A stretch of DNA of 64,000 nt from Phascolarctobacterium sp. (lineage in GTDB: Bacteria; Bacillota; Negativicutes; Acidaminococcales; Acidaminococcaceae). The translations under genes were made by a program, and so were the position numbers. The notes under the pieces were generated by a model. It was not told where the DNA came from and did no database searches. It saw only the letters and a program-made list of their open reading frames with translations. The stretch's first letter is position 1, and each line of letters opens with the position of its first letter. Of this stretch, positions 8,608 through 16,888 are shown piece after piece. The stretch is taken from the NCBI GenBank assembly GCA_003150755.1, contig QAMT01000004.1:372001-436000 (forward strand), in the 5' to 3' direction.

Positions 8608-9426
8608 ATGCTGGTAGATTTACACACGCACAGTACCTTTTCTGACGGGCGCTATACGCCAACCCAGCTTGTACAAATGGCTGCTGCGGCAGATATTAAG
8701 CTGCTTGCCATTACCGACCACGATTCCGTCAACGGGCTGGATGAAGCAATAAAGGCCGCCCAGGCCGTGCCCGCTGCCCCGCGGATTGTAAAAGGGGTAG
8801 AGATGGGCTCGCAGGCAGGTGAATACAGCGTCCACATTTTAGGGTATAATATAGATATACACAATAAAAATTTGCTTGATAAGATACAGGAGATGCGCCA
8901 CGCGCGCGAAACGCGCCTGCACAGAATGCTTGATAAAATCGCCGCGCTCGGTTACCATATAACTGTGGAGGACTGCGACCCGAAAAACAGGGCAGTTGGC
9001 AGGCCGCACGTAGCTAAAGCGCTGGTGGCGGCAGGCTATTTCCAGTCGGTAGACGAGGCTTTTGAAGTGCTTTTAAAGCGCGGACGCCCCGGTTATGAGC
9101 CGCAGCCCAAGCTGTCGCCGGAAGAGGCAGTAAGGCTGCTGCACGAAGCAGGCGGGCTGGCTGTTTTAGCGCATCCGGCGGAAATAGAAAACCTGGATTT
9201 GGTAAATAAGCTTTTAGCAAATATCAATTTTGACGGCATTGAGGTTTACCACCCCAGCGCCGATGCAAAAATGCAGCAGTATTTTACGGAGCTTGCTGCA
9301 AAATATAAACTTTTAACCAGCGGCGGCAGCGATTTTCACGGTGTGGAAGGGCGCTTTCCGGAGCAGCTGGGCGTATTTAAGGTAGAAAGTGACAAGGTAA
9401 GCATTATTAAGACGATGTTGAAATAA
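8608..9426 (+). CDS. PHP domain phosphoesterase (RNase AM/YciV-like)
   Basis: Metal-dependent phosphoesterase of the PHP superfamily. The start at 8608 lies one base after the pepA stop with AAAGGA upstream. Motifs occur in the expected order: DLHTHSTFSDG (residues 4-14), ITDHDSVNG, KGVEMG, ARETRLHRM, LAHPAEI and SGGSDFHG, together giving the His/Asp metal ligands. At 272 residues it fits the YciV/TrpH group, whose characterised members remove nucleotides from RNA 5' ends or cleave 3',5'-bisphosphonucleotides. Which reaction applies cannot be read from sequence. Confidence 0.87.
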   Translation: MLVDLHTHSTFSDGRYTPTQLVQMAAAADIKLLAITDHDSVNGLDEAIKAAQAVPAAPRIVKGVEMGSQAGEYSVHILGYNIDIHNKNLLDKIQEMRHARETRLHRMLDKIAALGYHITVEDCDPKNRAVGRPHVAKALVAAGYFQSVDEAFEVLLKRGRPGYEPQPKLSPEEAVRLLHEAGGLAVLAHPAEIENLDLVNKLLANINFDGIEVYHPSADAKMQQYFTELAAKYKLLTSGGSDFHGVEGRFPEQLGVFKVESDKVSIIKTMLK

Positions 9427-9449
9427 ATTTGATTGCCGGAGGAAGATTT

Positions 9450-10271
9450 ATGGAGGTTGTTGCATTTGTAGGGCCGAGCGGCACCGGCAAAAGCCACCGC
9501 GCAATCGGCGTGGCGCACAATAATAACTGCGACGCCATTATCGACGACGGGCTTTTGATTAAGGGCACCAAAATACTGGCGGGTACGTCGGCCAAAAATG
9601 AAACCAACAGGATACAGGCGGTAAAAAGGGCCATTTTTACGGAGGACAGCCATGCCGACGATGTGCGCAACGCACTGGCGACAAGCGGTATTCACAGGCT
9701 TTTGATTCTGGCGACTTCTGATAACATGATACAGAAAATCGTTCTGCGCCTGGGATTGCCCCAGCCTGAAAAAACAGTCTACATTCAGCAGATTGCCACC
9801 AGGCAGGAGATGAAAAAAGCCAAGCAGATGCGCCTGAAAGACGGCAAGCATATTGTGCCCGTACCGACGGTAGAGCTTAAGCCGCATTTTACAGGCTATT
9901 TTGCCGATTTGCCATATAATCTGTTCTCCAAAGAGCGCAAGCACGCCGAGCCTGACCGCTCGATAGTGCGCCCGGCGTTCAGCTATTACGGCAAAATTTT
10001 TATTTCGGACTATGCTATCCAGGATATTATCAATATCATTGCGCAGAAGATGCTGGGCATCGACAAGGTCAACAGCATCAGGGTAAGACGGCGCACCAGC
10101 GATACCAAGGGCATTGCCATTGCCGTCGAGGTTGTGCTGTTTTACGGCGTAAAGGTATTTGAGGTAACAAAGGTTTTTCAAAATAAGATAAAAGAAAAAG
10201 TAGAGTACATGACGGCGATGCAGGTTAAAAAGGTTGATGTTTCCGTGCGCAGCCTGTCGGTACGCAAATAG
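9450..10271 (+). CDS. P-loop NTPase fused to Asp23/Gls24-type domain
   Basis: Two regions are visible. The N-terminal ~160 residues begin MEVVAFVGPSGTGKS, a Walker A loop at residues 8-15, followed by CDAIIDDGLLIKG, a plausible nucleotide-binding core. The C-terminal ~95 residues (from YYGKIFISDYAIQDIINIIA, about 180) resemble the Asp23/Gls24 envelope-stress domain. The ATG at 9450 is preceded by GGAGGAAG. A basic stretch (KKAKQMRLKDGK, 122-133) links the halves. No function is known. The DUF3870 gene follows by 14 bases and probably belongs to the same transcript. Asp23 domains usually occur as small stand-alone proteins, so the fusion is unusual. Confidence 0.72.
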   Translation: MEVVAFVGPSGTGKSHRAIGVAHNNNCDAIIDDGLLIKGTKILAGTSAKNETNRIQAVKRAIFTEDSHADDVRNALATSGIHRLLILATSDNMIQKIVLRLGLPQPEKTVYIQQIATRQEMKKAKQMRLKDGKHIVPVPTVELKPHFTGYFADLPYNLFSKERKHAEPDRSIVRPAFSYYGKIFISDYAIQDIINIIAQKMLGIDKVNSIRVRRRTSDTKGIAIAVEVVLFYGVKVFEVTKVFQNKIKEKVEYMTAMQVKKVDVSVRSLSVRK

Positions 10272-10285
10272 GGAGGAATTTATTA

Positions 10286-10636
10286 ATGCTTGATGAAGCT
10301 CAGCGCAACAGTGTTGTATTTTCTGCTTATGCCAAGCTGCCGGCCGGTATTACGGCGTATGAAGCGCATAAGGTGATTGGCGTGGTAGTTGAAATTGACA
10401 TGCACACCGGCGAAATTCTGAATGCGGAATGTACCCTTGCAACCAAGGTCGCCAGAGATTTTATCGCCAAAATGCTGATAGGCTATAACTTAAACGATGG
10501 GCTTGAAGCGCTTAACGCACAGATTGAAAAGCATTACCAGGCCAGCGCCAAAAAAGCCGTGCTGACGGCAGTAAGAATGTTGAACGACAAATTTATCAGC
10601 TACAAAAACGGCGAAGGCATTGATTATTACGACTGA
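10286..10636 (+). CDS. DUF3870 domain protein
   Basis: A 116-residue protein without signal peptide or membrane segment. VVFSAYAKLPAGITA, the VGVVVEIDMHTGEI strand and NAECTLAT match the conserved parts of the uncharacterised DUF3870 family found in Clostridia and Negativicutes. RBS GGGAGG precedes the ATG. It is last in the run before a strong terminator and is paired with the P-loop/Asp23 fusion. No biochemical role is known. Confidence 0.8.
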   Translation: MLDEAQRNSVVFSAYAKLPAGITAYEAHKVIGVVVEIDMHTGEILNAECTLATKVARDFIAKMLIGYNLNDGLEALNAQIEKHYQASAKKAVLTAVRMLNDKFISYKNGEGIDYYD

Positions 10637-10652
10637 CAGCCAAAAAACAGCA

Positions 10653-10689
10653 AACCCCTTTTGCATAACGCAGAAGGGGTTAATTTTTT
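10653..10689 (+). terminator. intrinsic terminator after DUF3870 gene
   Basis: AACCCCTTTTGC (10653-10664) pairs with GCAGAAGGGGTT (10670-10681), followed by AATTTTTT. Confidence 0.88.
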
Positions 10690-10741
10690 GCCCAGGTGTT
10701 TTTGCCGGTATTTTGCATACAAGTATACTTTTGTAAAAGTC

Positions 10742-10770
10742 TTGCAAAGTTATAAACTAATCTGTAAAAT
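10742..10770 (+). promoter_or_regulatory. promoter of the first symporter gene
   Basis: TTGCAA (10742-10747) and TAAAAT (10765-10770) with a 17-base spacer, about 100 bases upstream of the symporter ATG. The leader that follows shows no recognisable riboswitch. Confidence 0.6.
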
Positions 10771-10867
10771 AGAAAATGTGTTTACATAATATTGCAAAAA
10801 TGACGTTAACTTTTCATCAAGTTGTTAATTTATGCATTGTTATGACTAATTCAGAAGGGGAGATATT

Positions 10868-12220
10868 ATGCTGGAATTTTTTAGTGAGATTGATGCGTTT
10901 GTGTGGGGGCCGCCGCTTTTGGTACTTTTGGTCGGCACCGGTATTTGGCTTACAATCAGGCTGGGCCTGATACAGGTTGTGCGTTTGCCTTTGGCGTTAA
11001 AGCTGATTTTTAAGGCTAAAAACGAAGGCCACGGCGATGTTGACAGCTTCAAGGCGCTTTGCACGGCGCTGGCGGCGACAGTCGGCACGGGCAATATCGT
11101 CGGTGTTGCGACGGCCATTAAGGCAGGCGGCCCGGGCGCATTGTTCTGGATGTGGATGGCGGCTTTCTTCGGTATGGCAACCAAGTATGCCGAAGGCGTT
11201 TTAGCGGTTAAATACCGCACTATCGACGCTAACGGCAATATCGGCGGCGGCCCGATGTACTACATCGAAAAGGGCCTTGGCAAAAGCTTCCGACCGCTGG
11301 CAATTTTCTTTGCCATTGCCGGTACGATTTGCGCCTGCTTCGGCAGCGGCACTTTTGCGCAGGTAAACTCCATTGTAGAAATTACCAACATCGGCGCAGG
11401 CATCCCGATTATCTACACCGCAGTTATTTTAACAGTGCTGGTAGCAGTTATCACGCTGGGCGGTTTGCAAAGTATTGCCAAGGTGGCCGATAAAATTGTG
11501 CCGTTTATGGCAGTGCTGTATGTTGCGACAACGGCAGGCATTCTGTTCGCTTTCCGCGATATGCTGCCTGATGCGATTGCCATGGTTCTGCACGACGCTT
11601 TTACCGGCACGGCTGCAACCGGCGGCTTTTTGGGCGCAACGATGATGTTTGCAATGCGCAACGGCATTGCGCGCGGACTGTTTTCCAACGAATCCGGCCT
11701 CGGCAGTGCGCCGATTGTAGCGGCAGCAGCCAAAACCAAATGGCCGGCAGAGCAGGGGCTTATTTCCATGACCGGCACCTTTATTGATACCATCATCATC
11801 TGCACCATGACTGGTTTAACATTGATTGTTTCCGGCGTGTGGGCAGGCGATTTAAACGGCGCGGCTATGACGCAAAGTGCGTTTACCATGGTGTTCCCGG
11901 TACTCGGCAACCTGCTTTTAACTATTGGCCTGGTGCTGTTTGCATTTACCACTATTCTGGGCTGGAACTATTACGGCGAGCGCTGCATTGCTTATCTGCT
12001 CGGCGTAAAAGCTATTATTCCTTACCGTTTGTTCTTTATCGCCATGGTCGGCTGCGGTGCGTTTTTAAAACTGGAGATTATCTGGGTTATTGCCGATATT
12101 GCCAACGGGCTGATGGCGCTGCCTAACCTTATTGCCCTGCTGCTTCTGACAGGCGTAATAGTTAAAGAAACAAAACTCTATTTTAAACATCTTGATGAAA
12201 ACAAAGATTACTTGAAATAA
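10868..12220 (+). CDS. alanine/glycine:cation symporter (AGCS), copy 1
   Basis: Sodium- or proton-coupled uptake of alanine or glycine across the inner membrane. The 450-residue, multi-helix protein carries AGCS hallmarks: FVWGPPLLVLLVGTGI at the N-terminus, ALAATVGTGNIVGVATAI, GGPGALFWMWMAAFFGMATK, GGPMYYIEKG, SNESGLGSAP and GWNYYGERC. RBS AAGGGGAG precedes the ATG. It is very similar throughout to the gene 330 bases downstream, so the two look like a tandem duplication. This copy has its own promoter but no glycine riboswitch. Confidence 0.93.
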   Translation: MLEFFSEIDAFVWGPPLLVLLVGTGIWLTIRLGLIQVVRLPLALKLIFKAKNEGHGDVDSFKALCTALAATVGTGNIVGVATAIKAGGPGALFWMWMAAFFGMATKYAEGVLAVKYRTIDANGNIGGGPMYYIEKGLGKSFRPLAIFFAIAGTICACFGSGTFAQVNSIVEITNIGAGIPIIYTAVILTVLVAVITLGGLQSIAKVADKIVPFMAVLYVATTAGILFAFRDMLPDAIAMVLHDAFTGTAATGGFLGATMMFAMRNGIARGLFSNESGLGSAPIVAAAAKTKWPAEQGLISMTGTFIDTIIICTMTGLTLIVSGVWAGDLNGAAMTQSAFTMVFPVLGNLLLTIGLVLFAFTTILGWNYYGERCIAYLLGVKAIIPYRLFFIAMVGCGAFLKLEIIWVIADIANGLMALPNLIALLLLTGVIVKETKLYFKHLDENKDYLK

Positions 12221-12229
12221 ACAAACTAC

Positions 12230-12257
12230 TTGCAAAATTTACAATTTGTGTTATAAT
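12230..12257 (+). promoter_or_regulatory. promoter of the glycine riboswitch transcript
   Basis: TTGCAA (12230-12235), 16-base spacer, perfect TATAAT (12252-12257). Transcription would begin about 25 bases before the aptamer. It gives the second symporter independent control from the first. Confidence 0.78.
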
Positions 12258-12285
12258 ATCTAGAAATGAACATCTGTGAATGAAG

Positions 12286-12445
12286 CATGCGGGAGAAGAA
12301 ATTTTTCTACCGAAGGAGTAAACTCTCAGGTGCCGGCTTGCCGGTGAGACCGTATGTGGACACATCTCTGGAGAATCCCGGTAAATGGGTGCCGAAGGTG
12401 CACGGGGTGCAAGCCCCTAATCTCTCAGGCCAAAGGACAGAGTTT
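12286..12445 (+). promoter_or_regulatory. tandem glycine riboswitch
   Basis: Two glycine aptamers in series. The first shows GCGGGAGA (12289), ACCGAAGGAGTAAACTCTC and AGGT; the second shows CATCTCTGGAGA, GTGCCGAAGGTGCA, CTCTCAGGCCAAAGGACAGAG (split over 12421-12443). The repeated GGAGA...CCGAAGG...CTCTCAGG pattern is diagnostic of the gcvT class. A terminator hairpin follows and then an AGCS transporter gene, so glycine level should set transporter expression by transcription attenuation. Whether binding turns it on or off cannot be settled by eye. Confidence 0.95.
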
Positions 12446-12487
12446 TAAGCGCAATAATAATATTGTTTATTTTTGCACGCTTATTCA

Positions 12488-12528
12488 CCGCCGGATTTGG
12501 GATTTGTCCGGCGGTTTTCGTTTTTTAT
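12488..12528 (+). terminator. terminator in the glycine riboswitch expression platform
   Basis: Perfect CCGCCGGA (12488-12495) / TCCGGCGG (12507-12514) with TTTTCGTTTTTT after it, just before the symporter RBS AAGAAGGAAC. Confidence 0.9.
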
Positions 12529-12554
12529 TACATCAAAGAAAGAAGGAACCGTAA

Positions 12555-13928
12555 TTGTTGAACAATGAAGAAGTTATTGCGCTATTGAACACGATTGACA
12601 CGTTTGTATGGGGCCCGCCGCTGCTGGTGCTTTTGGTTGGCACCGGCATCTGGCTTACTATCCGCCTGGGTTTATTGCAGGTTTTTAAACTGGGCGATGC
12701 TTTAAAACTTATCTTTTTTGCCAAAAACGACGGCCACGGCGATGTAAACAGTTTTAAAGCGCTGTGCACGGCGCTTGCGGCAACAGTCGGCACGGGCAAT
12801 ATCGTCGGCGTGGCAACCGCTATAAAAGCCGGCGGCCCGGGCGCGCTTTTCTGGATGTGGATGGCTGCTTTCTTCGGCATGGCAACCAAATATGCCGAAT
12901 GCCTGCTGGCGGTAAAATACCGCACTGTGGACGGCAACGGCAATATATCCGGCGGCCCGATGTATTATATTGAAAAAGGCATGGGCAAAAAATATAAACC
13001 GCTGGCTGTGCTTTTTGCAGCTTTCGGCGTTTTGTGCGCATACTTTGGCATCGGTACCTTTGCACAGGTAAACTCCATTGTAGAAATTACGCAGATTACC
13101 GCCGGTATCCCCGTAACCTACACCGGTATTGCCATTACCGTGCTGGTTGCCATTATTACTATCGGCGGCCTGCAAAGCATTGCCAACGTAGCTTCTAAAA
13201 TTGTGCCGTTTATGGCAGTGTTGTACCTTATTTCCACAGCGGCTATACTGTTTGTATTTGCCGACCAGCTTCCGGCGGCGTTTGCCAGCGTTATCGACGG
13301 CGCATTTACCGGCACTGCTGCAACAGGCGGCTTTTTGGGCGCAACTGTAATGATGGCAATGCGTAACGGTGTTGCCCGCGGCGTATTCTCCAACGAATCA
13401 GGCCTTGGCAGTGCGCCGATTGTAGCGGCAGCGGCTAAAACCAAATGGCCGGCAGAACAGGGGCTTGTTTCCATGACCGGTACTTTTATTGATACGATTA
13501 TTATTTGCAGCCTTACCGGCCTGACTTTGATTGTTACTGGCGTATGGCAGGGCGACCTTAACGGCGCGGCGATGACGGAACAGGCATTTTCCATGGGCCT
13601 GCCTGGCATCGGCAGCATGCTGCTTTTAATCGGCCTGGTGCTGTTTGCCTTTACCACTATTCTGGGCTGGAACTATTACGGCGAACGCTGCGTTGAATAC
13701 CTTATCGGCGTCAAAGCAATCCTGCCGTACCGCATTATCTTTATTATCCTCGTTGCCTGCGGCCCATTCTTAAAACTGGAAGCAATCTGGATTTTAGCAG
13801 ATATTGTCAACGGACTGATGGCGATACCGAACCTTATCGCGCTTTTGGCGCTGAGCGGTGTGGTTGTTGCCGAAACCAAACTTTACCAGAAACATTTAAA
13901 AGAAGCAAAAGAAAACGAAAATGCTTGA
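12555..13928 (+). CDS. alanine/glycine:cation symporter (AGCS), copy 2
   Basis: Paralogue of the preceding symporter, 457 residues, with the same motif set (FVWGPPLLVLLVGTGI, ATVGTGNIVGVA, GGPMYYIEKGMG, SNESGLGSAP, GWNYYGERC). Start is TTG at 12555 or 12558; AAGGA at 12543-12547 gives 7-10 base spacing and both align with the start of copy 1. Position behind a tandem glycine riboswitch points to glycine as a physiological substrate, which is inference from regulation. The tRNA promoter overlaps its 3' end. Confidence 0.93.
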   Translation: MLNNEEVIALLNTIDTFVWGPPLLVLLVGTGIWLTIRLGLLQVFKLGDALKLIFFAKNDGHGDVNSFKALCTALAATVGTGNIVGVATAIKAGGPGALFWMWMAAFFGMATKYAECLLAVKYRTVDGNGNISGGPMYYIEKGMGKKYKPLAVLFAAFGVLCAYFGIGTFAQVNSIVEITQITAGIPVTYTGIAITVLVAIITIGGLQSIANVASKIVPFMAVLYLISTAAILFVFADQLPAAFASVIDGAFTGTAATGGFLGATVMMAMRNGVARGVFSNESGLGSAPIVAAAAKTKWPAEQGLVSMTGTFIDTIIICSLTGLTLIVTGVWQGDLNGAAMTEQAFSMGLPGIGSMLLLIGLVLFAFTTILGWNYYGERCVEYLIGVKAILPYRIIFIILVACGPFLKLEAIWILADIVNGLMAIPNLIALLALSGVVVAETKLYQKHLKEAKENENA

Positions 13929-13953
13929 CTTTTGAACACTGAAACGGTATAAT
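13925..13953 (+). promoter_or_regulatory. tRNA operon promoter
   Basis: TTGACT (13925-13930) and perfect TATAAT (13948-13953) with a 17-base spacer. The -35 box overlaps the symporter stop codon. The first tRNA starts 12 bases after the -10 box. Confidence 0.88.
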
Positions 13954-13965
13954 ATACGTTGTGTT

Positions 13966-14042
13966 CGGGGCGTGGCTCAGCTTGGTAGAGCACCTGTCTT
14001 GGGAACAGGGGGTCGCAGGTTCGAATCCTGCCGCTCCGACCA
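13966..14042 (+). tRNA. tRNA-Pro (UGG)
   Basis: Cloverleaf closes with CGGGGCG / CGCTCCG (one G-U pair), anticodon arm CCTGT-CTTGGGA-ACAGG giving anticodon TGG, T-arm GCAGGTTCGAATCCTGC, and encoded CCA end. Confidence 0.96.
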
Positions 14043-14058
14043 GGAAAAAGTTAATATT

Positions 14059-14132
14059 GCGGGTGTAGTTTAGTGGTAAAACCTCAGCCTTCCAAGCTGA
14101 TGTTGTGGGTTCGATTCCCATCGCCCGCTCCA
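14059..14132 (+). tRNA. tRNA-Gly (UCC)
   Basis: Acceptor GCGGGTG / CGCCCGC, anticodon arm TCAGC-CTTCCAA-GCTGA giving anticodon TCC, T-arm GTGGGTTCGATTCCCAT, encoded CCA. Second in the three-tRNA transcript. Confidence 0.96.
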
Positions 14133-14137
14133 TAAAC

Positions 14138-14214
<77 letters not shown>

Positions 14215-14222
14215 GTATTTAT

Positions 14223-14254
14223 GCGGGTCTTCAATTTTGAGGACCCGCTTTTTT
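14223..14254 (+). terminator. terminator of the tRNA cluster
   Basis: GCGGGTC (14223-14229) / GACCCGC (14242-14248) with the arms extended by TTCA/TGAG, followed by six T. Confidence 0.9.
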
Positions 14255-14339
14255 GTGTTTTTCGCACCTTATTGACACCTTATTTTAAATTTTATTGTTT
14301 TTTGTATTTACAGCTAATATAATAACTAAAAGTTGCTTT

Positions 14340-14359
14340 TTTAGCATAAATAAGCTAAA
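14340..14359 (+). promoter_or_regulatory. candidate HipB operator
   Basis: Perfect inverted repeat TTTAGC-N8-GCTAAA ten bases before the hipB ATG, with a further half site AGCTAA at 14312-14317 upstream. HipB-family antitoxins dimerise on spaced palindromes in their own promoter; the location and the TAGC-N8-GCTA core fit this. Binding itself is inferred. Confidence 0.6.
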
Positions 14360-14368
14360 ATATTAACT

Positions 14369-14671
14369 ATGAATACACAATTTGATTTTTGGTTTAAAAC
14401 CATAACACCGGCAGAGATAAACGCCGGAATAGCTGAAAGAATACGCACCATCCGCAGAAGGCGCAAAATATCACAGGAAAAATTAAGCGAGCAATCGGGA
14501 GTAAGCTTAGGTTCTGTAAAACGCTTTGAACGCAGTGGTGAAATTTCTTTGCTGTCGCTGACGAAAATAGCTATTGCGCTTGGATTGCAGACAGATATGC
14601 AAAACCTGTTTAAAGATATTCCTTTTCAATCTATTGAGGAGATAAAAAATGCAGAAAATAACAGAACTTAA
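14369..14671 (+). CDS. hipB: HipB-like XRE-family antitoxin
   Basis: A 100-residue DNA-binding protein with a helix-turn-helix at roughly residues 22-80: IAERIRTIRRRRKISQEKL, then SGVSLGSVKRFERSGEISL. It should neutralise HipA and repress its own promoter. Its end overlaps the hipA start by 23 bases, the usual antitoxin-toxin arrangement. The region is more A+T-rich than its neighbours and lies directly after a tRNA cluster, which suggests acquisition. Confidence 0.86.
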   Translation: MNTQFDFWFKTITPAEINAGIAERIRTIRRRRKISQEKLSEQSGVSLGSVKRFERSGEISLLSLTKIAIALGLQTDMQNLFKDIPFQSIEEIKNAENNRT

Positions 14672-15782
14672 GGTTTTTTATAACGGCATACCTGTTGGAA
14701 CAATGGCGTTGTATAAAAATTTTTTAGCTGCGTTTGAATACGATAAAGACTGGCTGCTTGAAGGTTTCAGCATCAGTCCGTATTCGCTGCCGCTCAGTAA
14801 AAAGGTTTTTATGCCTAAGCCAGAGCCGTTTGACGGTTTGTTTGGCGTTTTTGCAGACAGCCTGCCGGACGGTTGGGGCAGGTTATTGGTAGACCGTCTG
14901 CTTTTAAAAAACAGGCTGAATCCTGCTTTGCTGACGCAAATGGACCGGCTGGGCATTGTTGGCTCGTCCGGTATGGGGGCGCTGACCTATGAGCCGGAGG
15001 TAGCATTGGATAAGGGTGAAGCATTTATTGACCTTGATAAAATCGCTGATGAATGTTATAAAGTGCTTACGACGGAATATTCCGATAATCTTGATGAACT
15101 GTTCAGACTTGGCGGTTCTTCCGGCGGTGCAAGGCCCAAAATACTTACGGAAATTGACGGTGAGGAGTGGATTATAAAATTTCCGGCCAGGGAAGACGGT
15201 AAAAATATAGGCAGGCAGGAATATGACTATTCTCTTTGTGCTAAGGAATGCGGCATCAATATGGCTGTCACCAGATTGTTTCCTTCTGCTGATTGCAGCG
15301 GTTATTTTGGTACAAAACGCTTTGACAGGGTGAAAAAAGCAGACGGCAGCACGCAAAGGGTTCATATGCTTTCTGCTGCGGCCATGCTTGAAACATCGCA
15401 CCGCATACCTAATTTGGATTACGATATTTTAATGAAACTGACGCTTGATTTAACGAGGGATTTCAGCGAGGTGGAGCAGCTTTACAGGTTGATGTGCTTT
15501 AATGTTTTTGCACATAACAGGGATGACCATGCCAAAAATTTCAGTTATTTGTATGACGAAAAGGCAAAAGGCTGGCGCCTGGCTCCCGCTTATGATTTGA
15601 CGTACAGCTATTCTTTGGGCGGAGAACATGCAACAACCGTGCATGGTAATGGACAAAACCCCGGTATGGCTGATATACTTAATGTTGCTAAAGAAATTGG
15701 CATCAGTACAACAAAAGCCAAAAGCATTGCTGAAAATATATTTGAATGTGTTAACGGGCGTTTAAAAGAATATTTAAAATAA
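14649..15782 (+). CDS. hipA: HipA-family serine/threonine kinase toxin
   Basis: Kinase toxin; the E. coli relative phosphorylates glutamyl-tRNA synthetase and induces dormancy. Over 377 residues it shows the N-terminal HipA domain (FSISPYSLPLS, FGVFADSLPDGWG at 66-77), the nucleotide loop LGGSSGGARPK (154-164), the substrate Lys in IIKFPA, the catalytic loop HNRDDHAKNF (289-298) and the metal Asp316 in APAYDLTYS. All key residues are present, so it looks active. It is shorter than the E. coli protein (~440). Target not predictable. Confidence 0.9.
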   Translation: MQKITELKVFYNGIPVGTMALYKNFLAAFEYDKDWLLEGFSISPYSLPLSKKVFMPKPEPFDGLFGVFADSLPDGWGRLLVDRLLLKNRLNPALLTQMDRLGIVGSSGMGALTYEPEVALDKGEAFIDLDKIADECYKVLTTEYSDNLDELFRLGGSSGGARPKILTEIDGEEWIIKFPAREDGKNIGRQEYDYSLCAKECGINMAVTRLFPSADCSGYFGTKRFDRVKKADGSTQRVHMLSAAAMLETSHRIPNLDYDILMKLTLDLTRDFSEVEQLYRLMCFNVFAHNRDDHAKNFSYLYDEKAKGWRLAPAYDLTYSYSLGGEHATTVHGNGQNPGMADILNVAKEIGISTTKAKSIAENIFECVNGRLKEYLK

Positions 15783-15808
15783 AACTTTTCACAAGTGAGG
15801 TAAGGGGA

Positions 15809-16888
15809 TTGAATTTAAAAAATTGCTGTTTGGGAGTTTTGGCAGCTGGGCTTTTAATGCTGCCTTCTTATGCCATGGCGGCAGATGAATTGATTACCGG
15901 CAAAGGACTGCCGGAAAATTATATTGAAGTTAAGGCGGATAAAGTTACTTCCGGTCCGACGCTGATTTTTTCGGACAGCCCGGAAATGGTTTATAAAAAC
16001 GGCGTATTGTACCGCGACACTGTAAGCGGCGATGTGAGGATATTTTTCCACCACGTAAACGCCATGCAGGGCAACAAAAAGCTGGCGGTGCTTTTAACTA
16101 ATGAAAAAATGCGCCCGGCAGTATATGAAGTTACCAACAGCAGCATCGGCAGGGCGGGCTGGCATTATTTAAAGGTAGGCAAGGAAACACAGCAAAAATA
16201 TTTTGCTGATGCGCATAATACCGTCAGCGGCAAGCTGGGCCTTGGCAACAATGCCGAGCTTTTAACCGGCAGCGGCTATGTGCTGGAGCCTGACCAGCTT
16301 TTGGTCGGCACTTTAAATTTGCATACTGACAGGCCTTTACAGGTGACGGTGCTGATGTGCGACGAAAATGCAGATTTGGATTTATACAACGAATACGCGC
16401 CGGTGCAGCCGATGGACGAACATCCGCTGCGCGGCACGTTTGCCGAAGCAGATTGGGCGTACAACATTAAAAAGCCGATGAACACCGACAGCGGCGTGCA
16501 CATGTTGGAGCTGGCTTCGGAAGAACAGGGCTTTGCGCAGGGCAAGGACGGCACAACGGGCTTGGACGCTGTAAATTACGGCAATTACGGCGTTGTTTAC
16601 TCTGTTAATTTTACAATCAGCGGTACTAAACCGGCGGCAATGTATCTCAATCCGCTGGGCGGCTTGTTTGCCGGTTACGGCGTGCTTAAAAAAGCGGGAG
16701 AAAACACGCTTTTGCCGCTGCCGCAGGATAAAGTCGCTATCGGCGACAGCTACGACGATTTATTAAAGCTTGGCACTTTGCAGCCTGGCACATACAGCTT
16801 TATCTGGTCGCCGCCGGGGGCTTCCAACCTGCCAATCAGGCTGTATTGGATGCAGGATGGCTACCAATTTAATAACGAGGATAAATAA
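15809..16888 (+). CDS. unknown secreted protein
   Basis: Not recognised. The TTG at 15809 follows GTGAGGTAAGGGG and gives a clear signal peptide (MNLKNC, hydrophobic core LGVLAAGLLML, cleavage near AMA-AD), so the 359-residue product is exported. The mature part looks beta-rich, with VYKNGVLYRDTVSGDVRIFFHH, LAVLLTNE and, near the end, LGTLQPGTYSFIWSPPGA. No catalytic motif, repeat or anchor is seen. It lies 20 bases upstream of hipA's stop plus spacer and abuts rlmD with no gap, so it is probably co-transcribed with rlmD. Confidence 0.7.
   Translation: MNLKNCCLGVLAAGLLMLPSYAMAADELITGKGLPENYIEVKADKVTSGPTLIFSDSPEMVYKNGVLYRDTVSGDVRIFFHHVNAMQGNKKLAVLLTNEKMRPAVYEVTNSSIGRAGWHYLKVGKETQQKYFADAHNTVSGKLGLGNNAELLTGSGYVLEPDQLLVGTLNLHTDRPLQVTVLMCDENADLDLYNEYAPVQPMDEHPLRGTFAEADWAYNIKKPMNTDSGVHMLELASEEQGFAQGKDGTTGLDAVNYGNYGVVYSVNFTISGTKPAAMYLNPLGGLFAGYGVLKKAGENTLLPLPQDKVAIGDSYDDLLKLGTLQPGTYSFIWSPPGASNLPIRLYWMQDGYQFNNEDK

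Noticed and set aside
12354..12554. Small plus-strand frame across the glycine riboswitch
   Set aside because: It overlaps the second aptamer and terminator and has no RBS.
14215..15808. Integrative element with tRNA attachment repeat around hipBA
   Set aside because: I saw no copy of the tRNA-Arg 3' end downstream and no integrase, so no element boundaries can be supported.
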